Part shown: piece by piece, positions 6,602 to 6,985 of the stretch
Layout: each line of letters begins with the position of its first letter
Position numbering within the stretch: position 1 is the stretch's first letter
Origin: a bacterium
GTDB taxonomy: Bacteria > Patescibacteriota > Minisyncoccia > Phycocordibacterales > JAKEFN01
Direction of reading: 5' to 3'
Assembly (NCBI GenBank): GCA_022616085.1
Contig: JAKEFN010000109.1
Coordinates: 1-6,985 of the forward strand
DNA: 6,985 nucleotides
Notes under the pieces: generated by a model
What the model saw: the letters and a program-made list of their open reading frames with translations, nothing else
The model's database searches: none
Told to the model about the DNA's origin: nothing
Made by a program: the position numbers and the translations under genes

Positions 6602-6699
6602 TAGAGCATGTGAAAAAACTATTGACGTAGCGAGAATTCATGATGCGAGGCGAAAATGGGGTGAGGAAAGCGAAGAATATTGTTGATATTTTGAGCCTT
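6602..6699 (-). repeat. Dispersed 98-bp upstream repeat, copy 2 (leader of the Gmad2 gene)
   Basis: Read on the minus strand it is 93/98 identical to bases 1-98 and gapless. It ends in GCTCTA eight nt before the ATG at 6593 and points into that gene. The similarity stops right after CTCTA in both copies: the bases that follow differ, so this is a real right-hand boundary. Nothing else in the two downstream genes is related. Confidence 0.92.
6673..6692. repeat. Shared AT-rich dyad between repeat copies 2 and 3
   Basis: This is the dyad of copy 2 (arms AAGAATAT and ATATTTT around TGTTG on the plus strand). Because it is nearly self-complementary it also reads as the 5' end of copy 3. It is the midpoint from which the two copies diverge. 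Confidence 0.5.
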
Positions 6700-6766
6700 T
6701 CCGAGCCGTTATTTGCAGCCCGCAACATGAATTCGCAGTAGCCAAGAGTTTTTGAACATGCTCTAG
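6697..6766 (+). repeat. Diverged third copy of the upstream repeat
   Basis: The order of blocks is kept on the plus strand: CTTTCC, GCC, ATTT, CGCAACATGAATTC, GAGTTTTT and ACATGCTCTAG. The distance from the ATG block to the CTCTA block is 34 nt here and 35 nt in copy 1. Overall identity is about 70% with a few one-base gaps. It is followed after about 8-20 nt by the possible starts (TTG 6774, GTG 6786) of the transposase remnant, as copies 1 and 2 are followed by their genes. The match of several short blocks in order makes chance unlikely, but the exact limits are uncertain. Confidence 0.7.
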
Positions 6767-6785
6767 TTAAGTATTGGTAATTAGT

Positions 6786-6985
6786 GTGATTCGTAACCTC
6801 AAGGAGTTAAAATATCCTTATGGTTACAAAGCGAAAGAATGTTTTCGGGTGCGCGGCCAACTTTTTGAGTGGACTACCAGACGATCACCAGAGTATATCA
6901 AAAGCTCCGCTTCTTGATCTATCATACCGCAGAACTCGAAGGAGCGAAACTCTCCGGCGAAATAGAAATGGACGAGTCATATTTC
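6786..6985 (+). pseudogene. IS1595-like transposase, frameshifted 5' part, cut by the window end
   Basis: From a possible GTG at 6786 the frame reads VIRNLKELKYPYGYKAKE, then CFRVRGQLFEW, like the zinc-ribbon end (C..F.VR.G..FE) of IS1595/ISXO2-type transposases. It meets a stop at 6915-6917. From about 6869 a different frame reads VDYQTITRVYQKLR, then a linker and LSGEIEMDESYF. These are the helix-turn-helix and the first catalytic Asp region (MDESYFG) of the same family. The stretch of roughly 20-30 residues that normally joins the two (LPLxxW ... LGV) is missing. An internal deletion with frameshift therefore explains the reading frames better than a programmed shift. The 3' part lies beyond the window, so I cannot say whether it is intact. 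The zinc-ribbon cysteines also look degenerate. Confidence 0.75.

Noticed and set aside
6594..6728. N-terminal extension of the Gmad2 protein up to 6728
   Set aside because: The extra 45 residues are repeat copy 2 and adjoining sequence. Copy 1 shows the same bases out of frame with typA, and MKKTPIFI gives a proper anchor at the N-terminus.
6866..6917. Programmed frameshift in the transposase
   Set aside because: No slippery A/T heptamer is visible at the switch, and part of the domain is missing. A deletion is the simpler explanation.

Overview
The window (about 48% G+C by eye) looks like chromosomal DNA from a Candidate Phyla Radiation / Patescibacteria bacterium, most likely of the Parcubacteria type. 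This is inferred from the protein repertoire, not from a marker gene. The signs are tandem peptidoglycan-binding modules with the SGxGSPGNET insert behind a GH18-like domain, a membrane-anchored SNase-excalibur nuclease, and an anchored Gmad2 plus eight-cysteine-cluster protein. No rRNA, tRNA or CRISPR was seen. No SNPs or assembly evidence can be judged from one sequence.

Layout: 1-111 is a leader made almost entirely of a repeat (copy 1). 112-2696 (+) holds the ribosome-associated GTPase TypA/BipA, coupled by an ATGA overlap to a secreted or anchored thermonuclease. 2697-2757 is a short spacer with a perfect inverted repeat and a weak promoter. 2758-4599 (+) encodes a secreted GH18-like glycosidase with two C-terminal peptidoglycan-binding modules. 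A UUCG-type bidirectional terminator at about 4597-4636 separates it from a convergent minus-strand pair. 4634-5779 (-) is a C39-like cysteine peptidase with an internal duplication in its N-terminal half. 5808-6593 (-) is the anchored Gmad2/eight-cysteine protein. 6594-6985 holds repeat copy 2 (minus), a diverged copy 3 (plus) and the frameshifted 5' part of an IS1595-like transposase cut by the window edge.

The most unusual thing is the repeat. A 98-bp sequence at 1-98 recurs in inverted orientation at 6602-6699 (93 of 98 identical, no gaps). A more diverged third copy starts at about 6697 on the plus strand. Every copy points into the gene it precedes and ends within about 8-20 nt of that gene's start. 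The downstream genes are unrelated (translation GTPase, cell-surface protein, transposase). Copies 2 and 3 are back to back and share an AT-rich dyad. The genes behind copies 1 and 2 lack a Shine-Dalgarno sequence, while two other genes in the window have one. This fits either a portable promoter/5'-UTR element or the end of a mobile element that has spread to gene starts; the sequence alone does not decide between these.

Functionally, three of the five intact genes encode envelope-targeted products (nuclease, glycosidase, anchored Cys-rich protein). That would suit an episymbiotic or scavenging cell that degrades DNA and cell wall outside the cytoplasm. This last step is inference.
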